Source: Pseudorhizobium flavum (GTDB lineage: Bacteria > Pseudomonadota > Alphaproteobacteria > Rhizobiales > Rhizobiaceae). From it: a DNA stretch of 64,000 nucleotides. The DNA is taken from positions 1,116,001 through 1,180,000 of the forward strand of contig NZ_LR723670.1 in assembly GCF_902502825.2 (NCBI RefSeq), given 5' to 3'. Within the stretch, counting starts at the first letter, position 1. Every line of letters starts with the position of its first letter. Under the pieces are notes generated by a model. The model saw only the letters and a list, made by a program, of their open reading frames with translations, was not told where the DNA came from and did not search any database. Shown here piece after piece: positions 1-8,306 of this stretch. The translations under genes were made by a program, and so were the position numbers.

Positions 1-2
1 CG

Positions 3-209
3 GACGTGTCGGCGGTGGCGCCGTTCGAATACACGTCCTTCATCCTGGGGATTGCCATCGCCTTCGTCATCTTCGACGACGTGCCGACGGCACCGATGAT
101 CATCGGTACGGCAATCACGGTGGCGGCCGGGATCTTCATCGTCTACCGGGAGCGGCGGCTCGGGCTGGAGCGCAAGGCGGCGCGCAAGGCTTCGGCGCCG
201 CCCGGCTGA
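3..209 (+). CDS. EamA/DMT-family transporter, C-terminal fragment
   Basis: The reading frame is open from the first bases of the window, so the 5' part of the gene lies outside it. The visible 68 residues contain the last two hydrophobic helices of a drug/metabolite transporter, with the ...APFEYTSFILG... segment that typically precedes the ninth helix of EamA (RhaT-like) permeases, followed by FDDVPTAPMIIGTAI and a basic cytoplasmic tail (YRERRLGLERKAARK). It is an inner-membrane transporter of unknown substrate. The GTG at base 6 is internal and not a credible start. Confidence 0.8.
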   Translation, partial: DVSAVAPFEYTSFILGIAIAFVIFDDVPTAPMIIGTAITVAAGIFIVYRERRLGLERKAARKASAPPG

Positions 210-216
210 TCGCCGG

Positions 217-369
217 TTAAAGCGGGATGTAGGCCGTCGCCGCATTGGCAGGGCGCGCGTCGCCGCGGCGGACGGCACCGGCATGGCGGTACTCGCGGGC
301 GGCTCTGACGGCGGTGCTGATGCCCTCGACCGTTTCGCGCAACGCGCGGATAGGGTGAAGCTGGCTCAT
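217..369 (-). CDS. small protein, 50 aa, DUF1127-like
   Basis: A 50-residue basic protein (starts MSQLHPIRALRETVEGIS) chosen because its ATG is preceded by AGGAAGGACCCAGGATC, a good Shine-Dalgarno. It resembles the abundant short Arg-rich DUF1127-like proteins of rhizobia in size and composition, but the conserved DUF1127 core is not clearly recognisable. It follows another small gene on the same strand by 26 bases, so the two may be co-transcribed. Function unknown; a longer upstream reading frame exists but has no start signal. Confidence 0.5.
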   Translation of the reverse strand: MSQLHPIRALRETVEGISTAVRAAREYRHAGAVRRGDARPANAATAYIPL

Positions 370-395
370 GATCCTGGGTCCTTCCTCGGCTCGGT

Positions 396-587
396 TCAGC
401 GCTCGCGGAAATCCGTGAAAATTGCGGACTGCCGAGTGATCTTGTCCATCCGGCCGATGGCACGCGCCGTCAGCTGCTCGTTGGTGGCGGAGCCGAAGCG
501 ATGGTAGCCCTGCGAAGAGCGCTGCGGCATGCCGGCAGCGCGGAGGCTTTCGAAGCCGGAATGGATGGGGCGGGCACGAGTCATCAT
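396..587 (-). CDS. small protein, 63 aa, DUF1127-like
   Basis: A short protein beginning MMTRARPIHSGFESLRAAG and ending in LTARAIGRMDKITRQSAIFTDF, which loosely resembles the DUF1127 signature (ls-reL-DIGl-R-di). The start is the ATG pair at 587/584 behind AGGAACCAAGGCA. It lies upstream of the 50-aa gene on the same strand. DUF1127 proteins in alphaproteobacteria have been linked to phosphate and carbon metabolism through RNA binding, but this member is too divergent for a functional claim. Confidence 0.5.
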   Translation of the reverse strand: MMTRARPIHSGFESLRAAGMPQRSSQGYHRFGSATNEQLTARAIGRMDKITRQSAIFTDFRER

Positions 588-737
588 TGCCTTGGTTCCT
601 AAATCTGTGGTTCCTCCCAAGACAATCCCAATATTGCGGTGCAGCATCGATTCGGCAATGCGACATAAAGGAGCGCTGCCATGCGCAAATTGCATGGCAG
701 ATTTCATAATCTGTTAACATTGATTATTCCCGCGGCA

Positions 738-1592
738 TCAGCCGCGCGTGATCGCCTGCGAAAACATGAGCAGGTCGCGCCATGCGAGCGCCTTCGTGGC
801 CGGGGCGCCCAAGAGGTCCTGCGGATGCAGCGTTGCCAGTGCGCGGACGGAGCGGCCGCCGACCGTCACCTCCCGCCATTCGCCCCGCAGGCTGTGGATC
901 GTGCCCGTTTCCCCGAAGAAGAAGCGGGCAGAAAAATTCCCGAGCAGCAGTAGGTGATCGGGTTCGGCCAAGGCGATCTGACGGTCGATGAAGGGCTTGC
1001 AGATCGCGGTTTCGGCAGGCGAGGGCATGCGGTTGCCCGGCGGGCGCCACGGAATGATGTTGGTGAGCAGCACCGCCTCCCGCGACAGTCCGATGGCTGC
1101 CAGCATCCGGTCGAGCAACTGGCCCGTACGGCCGGAAAAGGGCAGGCCATCGCGATCATCGTCGGCATTCGGCATGGGGCCGATGACCATGATCCGCGTG
1201 GCGGGGTCGCCGCTGGCGAAGACGGTGGAACGGGCGCCGTTCTTCAGGTTGCAGCTGTCGAAGCTCTCGATCGCCGCCTTCAGGTCTGCAAGCGAGGAAG
1301 CACTTTCCGCTGCCCGCTGCGCGGCGGCTACCGCATCGACGTTCGGCATGGCGACGGGTGGCGGATTGAGCGGCTGGGTCGCTGCGGCAGCGCGTGCTGG
1401 CTGTTGCCGGTCGGCCCGTTGCTGGGGAGCGAGCTGCGAAGCGCTGGTCTGCTCGTGGGCCACCTTCTGCGCCGCAAATTCCGCAACGCGGTCAATCGGC
1501 GCATCCTCCAGCAGCCATTCCACGCCGCTATCTGCATAGAAATGCAGAAGTGCGGAGAGTTCCTGTGGCTGGAGGTCTTTCGCCTGGATCAT
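738..1592 (-). CDS. uracil-DNA glycosylase family protein (family 4/5 type)
   Basis: 284 aa. Residues about 120-284 form a UDG-superfamily domain: GLPFSGRTGQLLDRML, TNIIPWRPPGNRMPSPAE and HPQDLL match the family 4 landmarks. The first 100 residues are a weakly conserved helix and an Ala/Gln/Pro-rich linker, longer than in the thermophile enzymes. Known family 4 enzymes remove uracil from DNA and hold a 4Fe-4S cluster through four cysteines. Here only two cysteines are present (DSC and AICKPF), the usual Cys in the K-C-R-P-P-G-N-R motif is Trp, and the GEAPG motif reads GPMPN. Uracil removal is therefore uncertain. The ATG at 1592 opens the frame. Confidence 0.8.
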   Translation of the reverse strand: MIQAKDLQPQELSALLHFYADSGVEWLLEDAPIDRVAEFAAQKVAHEQTSASQLAPQQRADRQQPARAAAATQPLNPPPVAMPNVDAVAAAQRAAESASSLADLKAAIESFDSCNLKNGARSTVFASGDPATRIMVIGPMPNADDDRDGLPFSGRTGQLLDRMLAAIGLSREAVLLTNIIPWRPPGNRMPSPAETAICKPFIDRQIALAEPDHLLLLGNFSARFFFGETGTIHSLRGEWREVTVGGRSVRALATLHPQDLLGAPATKALAWRDLLMFSQAITRG

Positions 1593-1630
1593 AAGACCAC
1601 TCTAGCGAAGCGGAAGGGGCGGGGGAAGCA

Positions 1631-2923
1631 TCAAGCGGCCCACCGTGCCATCTCGCCGCTCTCTCCGATCAGCGCCAGGCCGTGGGCGATCGACAGAAGC
1701 TCGCCGCCGCTTTCGATACGGCCTGCATCGAAACGCCGGTTGAAGATGTCGCGCACGGCCGGCACGAAGGAGGTGCCGCCGGTGAGGAAGACCTTATCGA
1801 TGGCCGCAGGCGCCGTGTTTGTCTCGACCAGGACCTGGTCGAGGGCAGCCTCGATGCGGGACAGGTCGTCGGCGATCCAGCTCTCGAAGTCGCGGCGCCG
1901 GACGGTCTTGCGGGCGGCCTTGCCGAGGGGCGCAAAGCTGAATTCCGCCTCTTCCGTCCCCGACAGCGCCATCTTCGTCGCCGACACCGCCTGGTAGAGC
2001 GGATAGCCCTCGTCATGCTCGACGAGATCGATGAAGAGTTCGAGCTTTTCCGGTTCCAGTGCCGAGCGGACCAGCGATTGCAGGTCGCCAAACTCCTTCG
2101 ATCCCTTGAAGATCGACAACTGGTTCCAGCGCGAGAAGCTCGTGTAGTAGTTGCTCGGCACGTCGAGCACCTTGTCGAAGCTCCTGAACTGGCTGCCCTT
2201 GCCGATCTCCGGCGCGACGAGGTGTTCGATCATGCGCGCGTCGAATTGGTCGCCGGCAATGCCGACGCCGGAATGGCCGATCGGGGTGGCGGAGAGCCTG
2301 CCTGCATGGCGCTCGAAGCGGATCAGCGAATAGTCAGTCGTGCCGCCGCCGAAATCCGCGACCAGCACATTGGCGTCCTTCTGCAGGTTCTGGGCAAAGT
2401 AATGCGCCGCCGCGACCGGCTCGTAGACGTAGGCGATCTCCGGAAAGCCCAGCCGCGTCAGCGCCGTGTTATAGCGCTCGAGTGCCAGATCCGCGTCGGC
2501 GCTGGCGCCGGCGAACTGCACCGGACGGCCGACGACGATGCGCGGGACCTCTGCCGGCCAGGCCTCGCCCGCATAGGCGGAAAGCCGCCGCAGGAAGATC
2601 TCCATCAGATCCTCGAACTGGTGGCGGCGCGCGAAGATCAGCGTGCCCTGGAAGAGCGGGCTTGCCGCAAAGGTCTTGATCGACTGCAGGAAGCGGCAGT
2701 CGCCGGGATTGTCGATGAAGGCGCGGATCGCCGCCTGTCCCGCCTCGACCTTCAGCGCCTGCGCGCCGAGTTGCCTGTCCTTCATGAAGGAGAGCGCCGT
2801 TCGCATCGTGTCGGTGGTGCCGGCACTGCTCGTGAACGGTATGGACTGCGTGGCGCCATCGCCTTCCGCCAGTGCGATGACAGTGTTGGTCGTGCCAAAA
2901 TCCAGCCCCAGCGCCCGTGCCAT
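1631..2923 (-). CDS. Hsp70-family protein, YegD-like
   Basis: 430 aa. The N-terminus LGLDFGTTNTVIAL is the Hsp70/actin phosphate-1 loop, VADFGGGTTDYSL (about residue 188) is the phosphate-2 loop and FLTGGTSFVPAVRDIF (about 374) the adenosine motif, so an intact ATPase core is present. The protein is about 200 residues shorter than DnaK and lacks a recognisable substrate-binding domain, as in the YegD group of atypical Hsp70s. It probably acts in the cytoplasm on unknown clients. It lies 38 bases downstream of the glycosylase start, on the same strand, without an obvious operon link. Confidence 0.88.
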   Translation of the reverse strand: MARALGLDFGTTNTVIALAEGDGATQSIPFTSSAGTTDTMRTALSFMKDRQLGAQALKVEAGQAAIRAFIDNPGDCRFLQSIKTFAASPLFQGTLIFARRHQFEDLMEIFLRRLSAYAGEAWPAEVPRIVVGRPVQFAGASADADLALERYNTALTRLGFPEIAYVYEPVAAAHYFAQNLQKDANVLVADFGGGTTDYSLIRFERHAGRLSATPIGHSGVGIAGDQFDARMIEHLVAPEIGKGSQFRSFDKVLDVPSNYYTSFSRWNQLSIFKGSKEFGDLQSLVRSALEPEKLELFIDLVEHDEGYPLYQAVSATKMALSGTEEAEFSFAPLGKAARKTVRRRDFESWIADDLSRIEAALDQVLVETNTAPAAIDKVFLTGGTSFVPAVRDIFNRRFDAGRIESGGELLSIAHGLALIGESGEMARWAA

Positions 2924-3060
2924 GGCGGTGCTCCTCGTCCAGTCGTGATTATTGAACCCGGAGCATCAGCCCGGAACGCCAAAGGGCGCCTGCCGCGCCC
3001 TGGTGAAATCGAGCGCGCCTGATCGCACAGGGCGGGCGGGATGGCAAGGGAGGGGGCCGC

Positions 3061-3945
3061 CTAACCCGACGCTCGCGTCTCCGCCGCCATCTCGGCCATC
3101 CACTCCGCAAACGCCGTCATTGCCGGCGTCGGGGTGCGGGACTTGAGCCGCGTCAGCCAGTAGCTGCCCCTGGAGACATGGACTGAGAACGGCTGTTCCA
3201 GCGCACCGGAGGCAAGGTGGCGGGAAAACATCAGCGGCGGGGCGAGGGCGACGCCGGTGCCTTGCAGGGCCGTTTCCACCATCAGCACGGAGGAATCGAA
3301 CACCGGCCCGGTGATCGCCGGGGCGGGGGCGCCGGCGGCCTCGAACCAGCCTGGCCATTCGTCGGCGCGGTAGGAGCGGAGCAGTGTTTCCCGCCCGACA
3401 TCCTCCGGATGCCTCAGCCTGGCTGCGATCGCCGGCACGCACAGCGCCGAGAGCGGTGCCTCGAACAAGGGCTCCGCCTCCGTATCGTGCCAGGCGCCGT
3501 TGCCGAAGCGGATGGCATAGTCGAGGCCTTCGGCGGCGATGTCGACACGGTTGTTGTTGGTGGAGAGGCGGACGTCGATGAAGGGATGGCGGGCGCGGAA
3601 ACCGGCAAGGCGCGGCAGGAGCCAGCCGACGGCGAAGGTGCCGACGGCGCCGAGCGTCAGCACCTCGCGCATGTGCCCGCCCTCGAAGCGCTCCAGCATG
3701 TCGGCCATGCGATCGAAGCTCTCGTTCAGCGTCGGCAGGAGTGCCAAGCCTTCTTCGGTGATCATCAGCCCGCGCGGCAGGCGACGGAAGAGCGTGACCC
3801 CCAGCCGCTGTTCGAGGATCTTCACCTGATGGCTGACGGCGGCCTGCGTGACGCAGAGCTCGATCGCCGCGCGGGTGAACGAAAGATGCCGGGCGGCGGC
3901 CTCGAAGGCACGCAGCGCGTTCAGCGGAAGATGCGGCCGGACCAT
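3061..3945 (-). CDS. LysR-family regulator, AmpR-like
   Basis: 294 aa. PLNALRAFEAAARHLSFTRAAIELCVTQAAVSHQVKILEQ is a LysR helix-turn-helix almost identical in layout to AmpR of Enterobacter, and the central effector domain keeps the AmpR-like stretch TFAVGWLLP...STNNNRVDIAAEGLDYAIRFGNGAWHDT. AmpR senses muropeptides from cell-wall recycling and controls a divergent beta-lactamase. Here the divergent neighbour, 103 bases away, is a class D beta-lactamase, which strongly suggests the same regulatory role. The ATG at 3945 places the HTH at the normal distance. Confidence 0.9.
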   Translation of the reverse strand: MVRPHLPLNALRAFEAAARHLSFTRAAIELCVTQAAVSHQVKILEQRLGVTLFRRLPRGLMITEEGLALLPTLNESFDRMADMLERFEGGHMREVLTLGAVGTFAVGWLLPRLAGFRARHPFIDVRLSTNNNRVDIAAEGLDYAIRFGNGAWHDTEAEPLFEAPLSALCVPAIAARLRHPEDVGRETLLRSYRADEWPGWFEAAGAPAPAITGPVFDSSVLMVETALQGTGVALAPPLMFSRHLASGALEQPFSVHVSRGSYWLTRLKSRTPTPAMTAFAEWMAEMAAETRASG

Positions 3946-4048
3946 GCAATGCCCCAGTTTTTCTTATGGCTCCCGCCAGTTATCATCGTTTGCGGCGCTC
4001 CCGCAACGGGCCCTAGAAATGGCGCGTTCACATCGAGGGAGACATATC

Positions 4049-4870
4049 ATGATCCTGGAAAGACGAAGCCTTCTGGCCACTGCCATCGGCGTTCTTGCCG
4101 CATTTATTGCCACAGGGCCGGCATCCGCCGCCGGTCCCATCCGCTGCACGGTGGTGGTGGACGCCGAAAGCGGCGAGGCGATCCACCGGCAGGGAGCCTG
4201 CGATGAGCGCGTCTATCCCATGTCGACCTTCAAGCTGCCCTTGGCCATGATGGGCTATGACGCCGGCATTCTGACCGACGAAAAAACGCCGCGCTGGGAC
4301 TACCAGGCGAAGTTCGGCGGTCCGGCGCGGGTGAAGAAGGCCTTCGACCCGACCGGCTGGGAGCGGGAATCGATCGTCTGGTATTCCCAGGAGATCACCC
4401 GCCGTCTCGGCGAAGACCGGTTCGGCGACTACGTGAAGACCTTCGCCTATGGCAACGCGGACGTCTCCGGCGGGCCTAGGAAGCTGGACGGATTGACGGA
4501 GTCCTGGCTGATGTCGTCGCTCAAGATCTCGCCGGACGAGCAGGTGGATTTCCTCCGCCGCTTCCTGAACGAGGAACTGCCGATCTCGGATCATGCGGTG
4601 GCGATGACGCAGGCGATCACCCCGCGCTTCGAGGCGGCGGACGGCTGGGTGATCCACGGCAAGACCGGCAGCGGCCGGATGCGCGACGCAAACGGCAAGC
4701 CCAGGAGCGACCGTCCCATCGGCTGGTTCGTCGGCTGGGCGGAGAGGGAAGGGCGAGAGCTCGTGTTCGCGCGGCTTCTGGTCGATGCAAAGCCGCACGA
4801 CGAACCGATCAGCTTCGTGGTACGGGATTCGCTGATCGAGGACCTGCCGGGACTGGTGGCGAAGCGATAG
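4049..4870 (+). CDS. class D (OXA-type) beta-lactamase
   Basis: 273 aa. The ATG at 4049 follows GAGGGAGACATATC and gives a clean signal peptide (MILERRSLLATAIGVLAAFIATGPASAA), so the enzyme is periplasmic. Class D landmarks are in order: active-site STFK (S59, K62), the SIV motif in RESIVWYSQEI, YGN in AYGNADVSGG, the SLKISPDEQVDFLRRF helix and HGKTGSG. It should hydrolyse beta-lactams through an acyl-serine intermediate. It is divergent from an AmpR-like regulator, an arrangement normally seen with class C or class A enzymes. It is chromosomal and lies outside the genomic island. Substrate range cannot be told from sequence. Confidence 0.93.
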   Translation: MILERRSLLATAIGVLAAFIATGPASAAGPIRCTVVVDAESGEAIHRQGACDERVYPMSTFKLPLAMMGYDAGILTDEKTPRWDYQAKFGGPARVKKAFDPTGWERESIVWYSQEITRRLGEDRFGDYVKTFAYGNADVSGGPRKLDGLTESWLMSSLKISPDEQVDFLRRFLNEELPISDHAVAMTQAITPRFEAADGWVIHGKTGSGRMRDANGKPRSDRPIGWFVGWAEREGRELVFARLLVDAKPHDEPISFVVRDSLIEDLPGLVAKR

Positions 4871-4894
4871 AGCTCATCTTGAAGGGAGCGGCGT

Positions 4895-5083
4895 CTACCC
4901 TCGCCGCGCCCACCACACCAGCACCAGTCCCGCCAGCGCCAGGATCGCGCCGTAGAGGATCCAGGGCGACTCGTCGATCATGAAGCTCGAGGCGGGGTAG
5001 GGGAATATGCCGCTGCCCTGGGCCATCCAGAGGAGGCCCATGAGGATGGCGACTGCGCCGATCACGATGCCGAGACGCTTAAT
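4895..5083 (-). CDS. small two-helix membrane protein (tandem paralogue 1)
   Basis: About 62 aa with two hydrophobic helices (IVIGAVAILMGLLWMAQG and ILYGAILALAGLVLVWWARR) separated by a short loop GIFPYPASSFMIDESPW. It is a paralogue of the upstream gene (5109-5363): both share the pattern G-I-x(7)-GL-W-x(2)-GtGi-x-P-x(2)-FM. The conserved part begins at an ATT codon (5083) placed 8 bases after GGGAGGA, so an ATT start is plausible; the alternative ATG at 5152 would overlap the upstream gene by 44 bases and add a non-conserved Ser/Thr-rich tail. Function unknown. Confidence 0.6.
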   Translation of the reverse strand: MKRLGIVIGAVAILMGLLWMAQGSGIFPYPASSFMIDESPWILYGAILALAGLVLVWWARRG

Positions 5084-5108
5084 GGGCGGCGTCCTCCCGC
5101 AGGACGGA

Positions 5109-5363
5109 TCAGGATTCGCCGAGGAAGTGGTCGTCGCCGAAGCCCGGCCCATGCGGCTCGTCGCGCAAGAGCTTCCATGAGCCGATCAGCACGATCAGGC
5201 CGAAGGCGACGACCAGCGAGCCGTTGATCGTCCAGACGCTGAGTTCGCTCATGAAGCCTGTCGCCGGCAGTTGGATGATGCCCGTGCCGTGGCCGACCCA
5301 GGCGAGGCCGACGACGATGATCGCAAGCCCTGCCGCGACCATCCAGTTCCTGATCTTCTCCAA
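5109..5363 (-). CDS. small two-helix membrane protein (tandem paralogue 2)
   Basis: 84 aa from a TTG start preceded by GGAGGGAAGC; the reading frame extends further upstream but without a ribosome-binding site. Two membrane helices: WMVAAGLAIIVVGLAWVGHGTGI and INGSLVVAFGLIVLIGSWKL, with a short polar C-terminus. Clearly related to the next gene downstream, implying a local duplication. Both belong to a group of short membrane proteins I have seen in rhizobia without known function. Confidence 0.65.
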   Translation of the reverse strand: MEKIRNWMVAAGLAIIVVGLAWVGHGTGIIQLPATGFMSELSVWTINGSLVVAFGLIVLIGSWKLLRDEPHGPGFGDDHFLGES

Positions 5364-5489
5364 GCTTCCCTCCCATGGAGCAATTTGTCGCACCCACATT
5401 AGCAGAGACGAGGCCGGATTCCAGGGATTTCGCAAGGCCTTGATATTCGTCAAGTCCGCGCCGGAGCCCTGTGCGGCACTGGGGAAGCC

Positions 5490-6278
5490 CTAGATCGATT
5501 TGGAGGCGCCGCCATCCACCCGCAGCATGGTTCCGGTGACGTAGCTCGCCGGGACCGAGCAAAGGAAGGCTGCGGCTGCGGCGAACTCCTCCACCTTGCC
5601 CAGACGTCCTGCGGGGATCGACTTGACGGAGGCGGCCCGGATTTCCTCGATCGGCTTGCCCTGGCGTTTCGCATTGGCGCCGTCGAGTTCGTCGATGCGG
5701 TCGGTGTGGATGCGGCCGGGCAGGATCATGTTGGAGGTGACGCCATAGGAAGCGACCTCGGCCGACAGCGTCTTGCTCCAGCCGACGAGGGCTCCGCGCA
5801 GCGTGTTGGAGAGCGCCAGGTTCGGGATCGGTTCGAAGACGCCGGAGGAGGCAACCGTGAGCACGCGGCCGAAGCCTTGTGTCTTCATCAGCGGCAAGAG
5901 CGCGTTGGTCAGCGTGATGACCCGGACGACCATGGACTGGAAGAAGTTGTAGAGCTTTTCCGCATCCATCTCCTCGGCCATGCCTGGCGTCGGGCCACCG
6001 GTGTTGTTGACGAGGATGTCGATGCCGCCGAGCTTCTCGTGGACGGCTTTCAGCATCGCATCGACGAAGTGCGCATCGGCAAGGTCCGCCTCCACCCAGT
6101 CGGCCTTGCCCTTGCCGGCGGCGTTGATGGCCTCGGCATTGGCCTTCAGCTTGTCGCCGCTGCGGCCGCAGAGGAGCACATGCGCGCCTTCGTCTGCGAG
6201 TGCCCTGGCGATGCCGAGGCCGAGGCCGCGTGAGGAGGCGAGAACGAGCGCGCGCTTGCCGGCCAGTCCGAGATCCAT
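5490..6278 (-). CDS. short-chain dehydrogenase-like protein, atypical active site
   Basis: 262 aa Rossmann-fold SDR. The cofactor loop is ASSRGLGLGIA (residues about 14-24) rather than TGxxxGIG, LVNNTGGP carries the NNxG motif, and the C-terminus has the usual SxxSYVTGTMLRVDGG. The catalytic YxxxK motif is missing: the aligned segment reads LALSNTLRGALVGWSKTL, with Ser and Arg in place of Tyr and Lys. This matches a beta-ketoacyl-reductase-like SDR subgroup known for lacking the canonical tetrad. Substrate and even enzymatic activity are uncertain. It stands alone between the membrane-protein pair and the divergent SQR gene. Confidence 0.85.
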   Translation of the reverse strand: MDLGLAGKRALVLASSRGLGLGIARALADEGAHVLLCGRSGDKLKANAEAINAAGKGKADWVEADLADAHFVDAMLKAVHEKLGGIDILVNNTGGPTPGMAEEMDAEKLYNFFQSMVVRVITLTNALLPLMKTQGFGRVLTVASSGVFEPIPNLALSNTLRGALVGWSKTLSAEVASYGVTSNMILPGRIHTDRIDELDGANAKRQGKPIEEIRAASVKSIPAGRLGKVEEFAAAAAFLCSVPASYVTGTMLRVDGGASKSI

Positions 6279-6487
6279 GGTGATGTCCTTCCAATGCCGT
6301 GAATGCGCAGCGAACTTAGCGATGCGAGCGGGCGTCGAAAAGGCCCGGCGCTGCGAAAATGATCCAGGTCAAAGCGCAAATGTTCCCGAGGCTCGATAGA
6401 TGCAGGCGAAGGTTCAAAGCGGGAACCGGCGGGCATGGTGCGCCGCTTTCCGGCGAGGGAGTGACGGAGAGGGAGATCGGGTTGACG

Positions 6488-7819
6488 ATGGGCAACGACT
6501 GGCAAATCACGCCGACCCGGCGCGCCTTTCTTGGCGCAGCTGCGGCCGGGCTCGCTGCGACGGCGGTCACGGGATCGGGGCACGCGCAGACGCAGCGGAC
6601 TGCGGCACGCATCGTCATCGTCGGCGCCGGTGCGGCCGGGACCGCACTTGCCAACCGGCTGGTGCGTCGTCTGGAGGGCGCCCAGATCACCCTCATCGAC
6701 GGGCGCAAGGAACACCTCTATCAGCCGGGGCTGTCCCTGGTGGCCGCAGGATTGAAGCCCGCCTCCTACACGGTCTCGCAGACCACCGACTGGCTCCCGC
6801 GGGGCGTGACACTGGTCGCCGAGCCCGCCGCTGCCATCGATCCCGTGGCCAAAACCGTGGCCACAGCCGGCGGCCAGACGCTCCCCTACGACTTCCTCGT
6901 CGTAGCGCCCGGCCTCGTGCTGGATCACGCGGCGATCGAGGGTTTCTCGCTCGATCTTGTTGGCACGAACGGCATTGGTGCGCTCTATGCCGGGCCGGAC
7001 TATGCGGCGAAGACGTGGGCTGCCGTCTCCATGTTCACCGAAGAGGGCGGTGTTGCCATCTCGACGCGCCCGACGACCGAGATGAAGTGCGCCGGCGCCC
7101 CGCTGAAGCACACCTTCCTGATTGAGGACATTGCCAGCCGCACGGTCGGTCAGGGCAAGTACGAGATGCACTATGCCGCGCCGCAAACGACGCTGTTCGG
7201 CGTGCCGATCGTCTCGGAAAAGGTGCGCATGCTGTTCGGCCAGCGCGGCATCGCCACCCATTACGGCCACACCCTGAAGGCGATCGATCCCGGCCGCAAG
7301 GTCGCGACCTTTGCCACCACCGATGCAAGCGGTGCGACCGGAACCGCCGAGATGGCGTATGACTACCTGCACGTCATCCCGCCGCAGCGGGCGCCGGACG
7401 CCATCCGCCAGTCCGGCCTCTCCTGGGCCGACAAGTGGACCGACCAAGGCTGGGTCGAGGTCGACCAGAAGACCCTGCGCCACCGGCGCTTCCCGGAGGT
7501 CTTCGCCGTCGGCGACGTGGCCGGAGTGCCGAAAGGCAAGACGGCGGCAAGCGTCAAGTGGCAGGTCCCGGTCGTCGAGGATCACCTCGCGGCGGCGATC
7601 GAGGGCAGGGAAGGGACACTCGCCTACGACGGCTATACGTCCTGCCCGCTGATCACCCGCGTCGGCCGGGCCATGCTCGTCGAGTTCGACTACAACAACA
7701 ACCTGGTCCCCTCCTTCCCGGGCATCATAGCTCCGCTGGAGGAGCTGTGGATCAGCTGGCTGATGAAGGAGGTGGCGTTGAAAGCCACCTACAATGCCAT
7801 GCTGCGTGGCAAGGCTTGA
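6488..7819 (+). CDS. sulfide:quinone oxidoreductase-like flavoprotein
   Basis: About 443 aa. The N-terminus TRRAFLGAAAAGLAA is a twin-arginine signal, so the folded flavoprotein is probably exported or membrane-associated. IVIVGAGAAGTALANRL binds FAD; KCAGAPLKH (about residue 202) and SCPLIT (about 385) hold the two cysteines expected for the redox-active pair of SQR, and FAVGDVAGVPKGKTAASVKWQ is the second FAD motif. It would oxidise sulfide and pass electrons to quinone. A TTG at 6482, closer to AGGGAG, is an alternative start. The next gene encodes a DUF5368-like membrane protein, a recurrent SQR neighbour. Confidence 0.85.
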   Translation: MGNDWQITPTRRAFLGAAAAGLAATAVTGSGHAQTQRTAARIVIVGAGAAGTALANRLVRRLEGAQITLIDGRKEHLYQPGLSLVAAGLKPASYTVSQTTDWLPRGVTLVAEPAAAIDPVAKTVATAGGQTLPYDFLVVAPGLVLDHAAIEGFSLDLVGTNGIGALYAGPDYAAKTWAAVSMFTEEGGVAISTRPTTEMKCAGAPLKHTFLIEDIASRTVGQGKYEMHYAAPQTTLFGVPIVSEKVRMLFGQRGIATHYGHTLKAIDPGRKVATFATTDASGATGTAEMAYDYLHVIPPQRAPDAIRQSGLSWADKWTDQGWVEVDQKTLRHRRFPEVFAVGDVAGVPKGKTAASVKWQVPVVEDHLAAAIEGREGTLAYDGYTSCPLITRVGRAMLVEFDYNNNLVPSFPGIIAPLEELWISWLMKEVALKATYNAMLRGKA

Positions 7820-7831
7820 GGGGAAGCGACA

Positions 7832-8179
7832 ATGCAGGACATGACGCTTGAAACCATGCTGGCGGTCTTCCAGGAGATGTTCGGCCCGGTGCTCTTCTGG
7901 ATACTGGTGCTGGCAGCCATCGTCATTACCCTCCTTTACCTCTACGTGCTGGTGCGGGACCGGGCGCTGTCGATGCGCAAGTTCCTGATGGCGCAGCTCT
8001 CCATGCCGATCGGTGCGATTGCGGCCGTGCTGTTCGTCCAGGCCGTCACGGATTCCCACTTCCGCGACATCGGCGGGCCGATCGACGTCATCGTGCTTCT
8101 TTGCGTGGCTCTCTTGGGGGCGATCGGGCTCGCGATCCTCGTCTACACGGCACAATCGCTGATCCGCCGGCACCCCTGA
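7832..8179 (+). CDS. DUF5368-like membrane protein
   Basis: 115 aa with three hydrophobic helices (VLFWILVLAAIVITLLYLYVLV, MPIGAIAAVLFVQAV, VIVLLCVALLGAIGLAILVY). It starts 12 bases after the SQR stop behind AGGGGAAGCGACA, so the two are co-transcribed. Its size and position match the DUF5368 proteins that accompany SQR-type flavoproteins; a role as membrane anchor or quinone-side partner is an inference from context only. Confidence 0.7.
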   Translation: MQDMTLETMLAVFQEMFGPVLFWILVLAAIVITLLYLYVLVRDRALSMRKFLMAQLSMPIGAIAAVLFVQAVTDSHFRDIGGPIDVIVLLCVALLGAIGLAILVYTAQSLIRRHP

Positions 8180-8306
8180 GGTGCGGCGCCGTTCCTTTGG
8201 CGGTCTTTGACATTTGCCGCGTCTGCCACTAGGAAACGCGGCATGTCTGGCTGCGAGAGTTGCAGCTACGCGCCACGGCGCCCAAACATTCCGAAAGACC
8301 AAGAAG

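Noticed and set aside
1682..3022. 446-codon plus-strand frame opposite the Hsp70 gene
   Set aside because: Shadow of a clearly recognisable gene; composition is typical of antisense translation.
6146..8302. 718-codon open frame on the minus strand opposite the SQR gene
   Set aside because: High-GC shadow; Arg/His-rich, no domain, while the plus strand has a complete flavoprotein.
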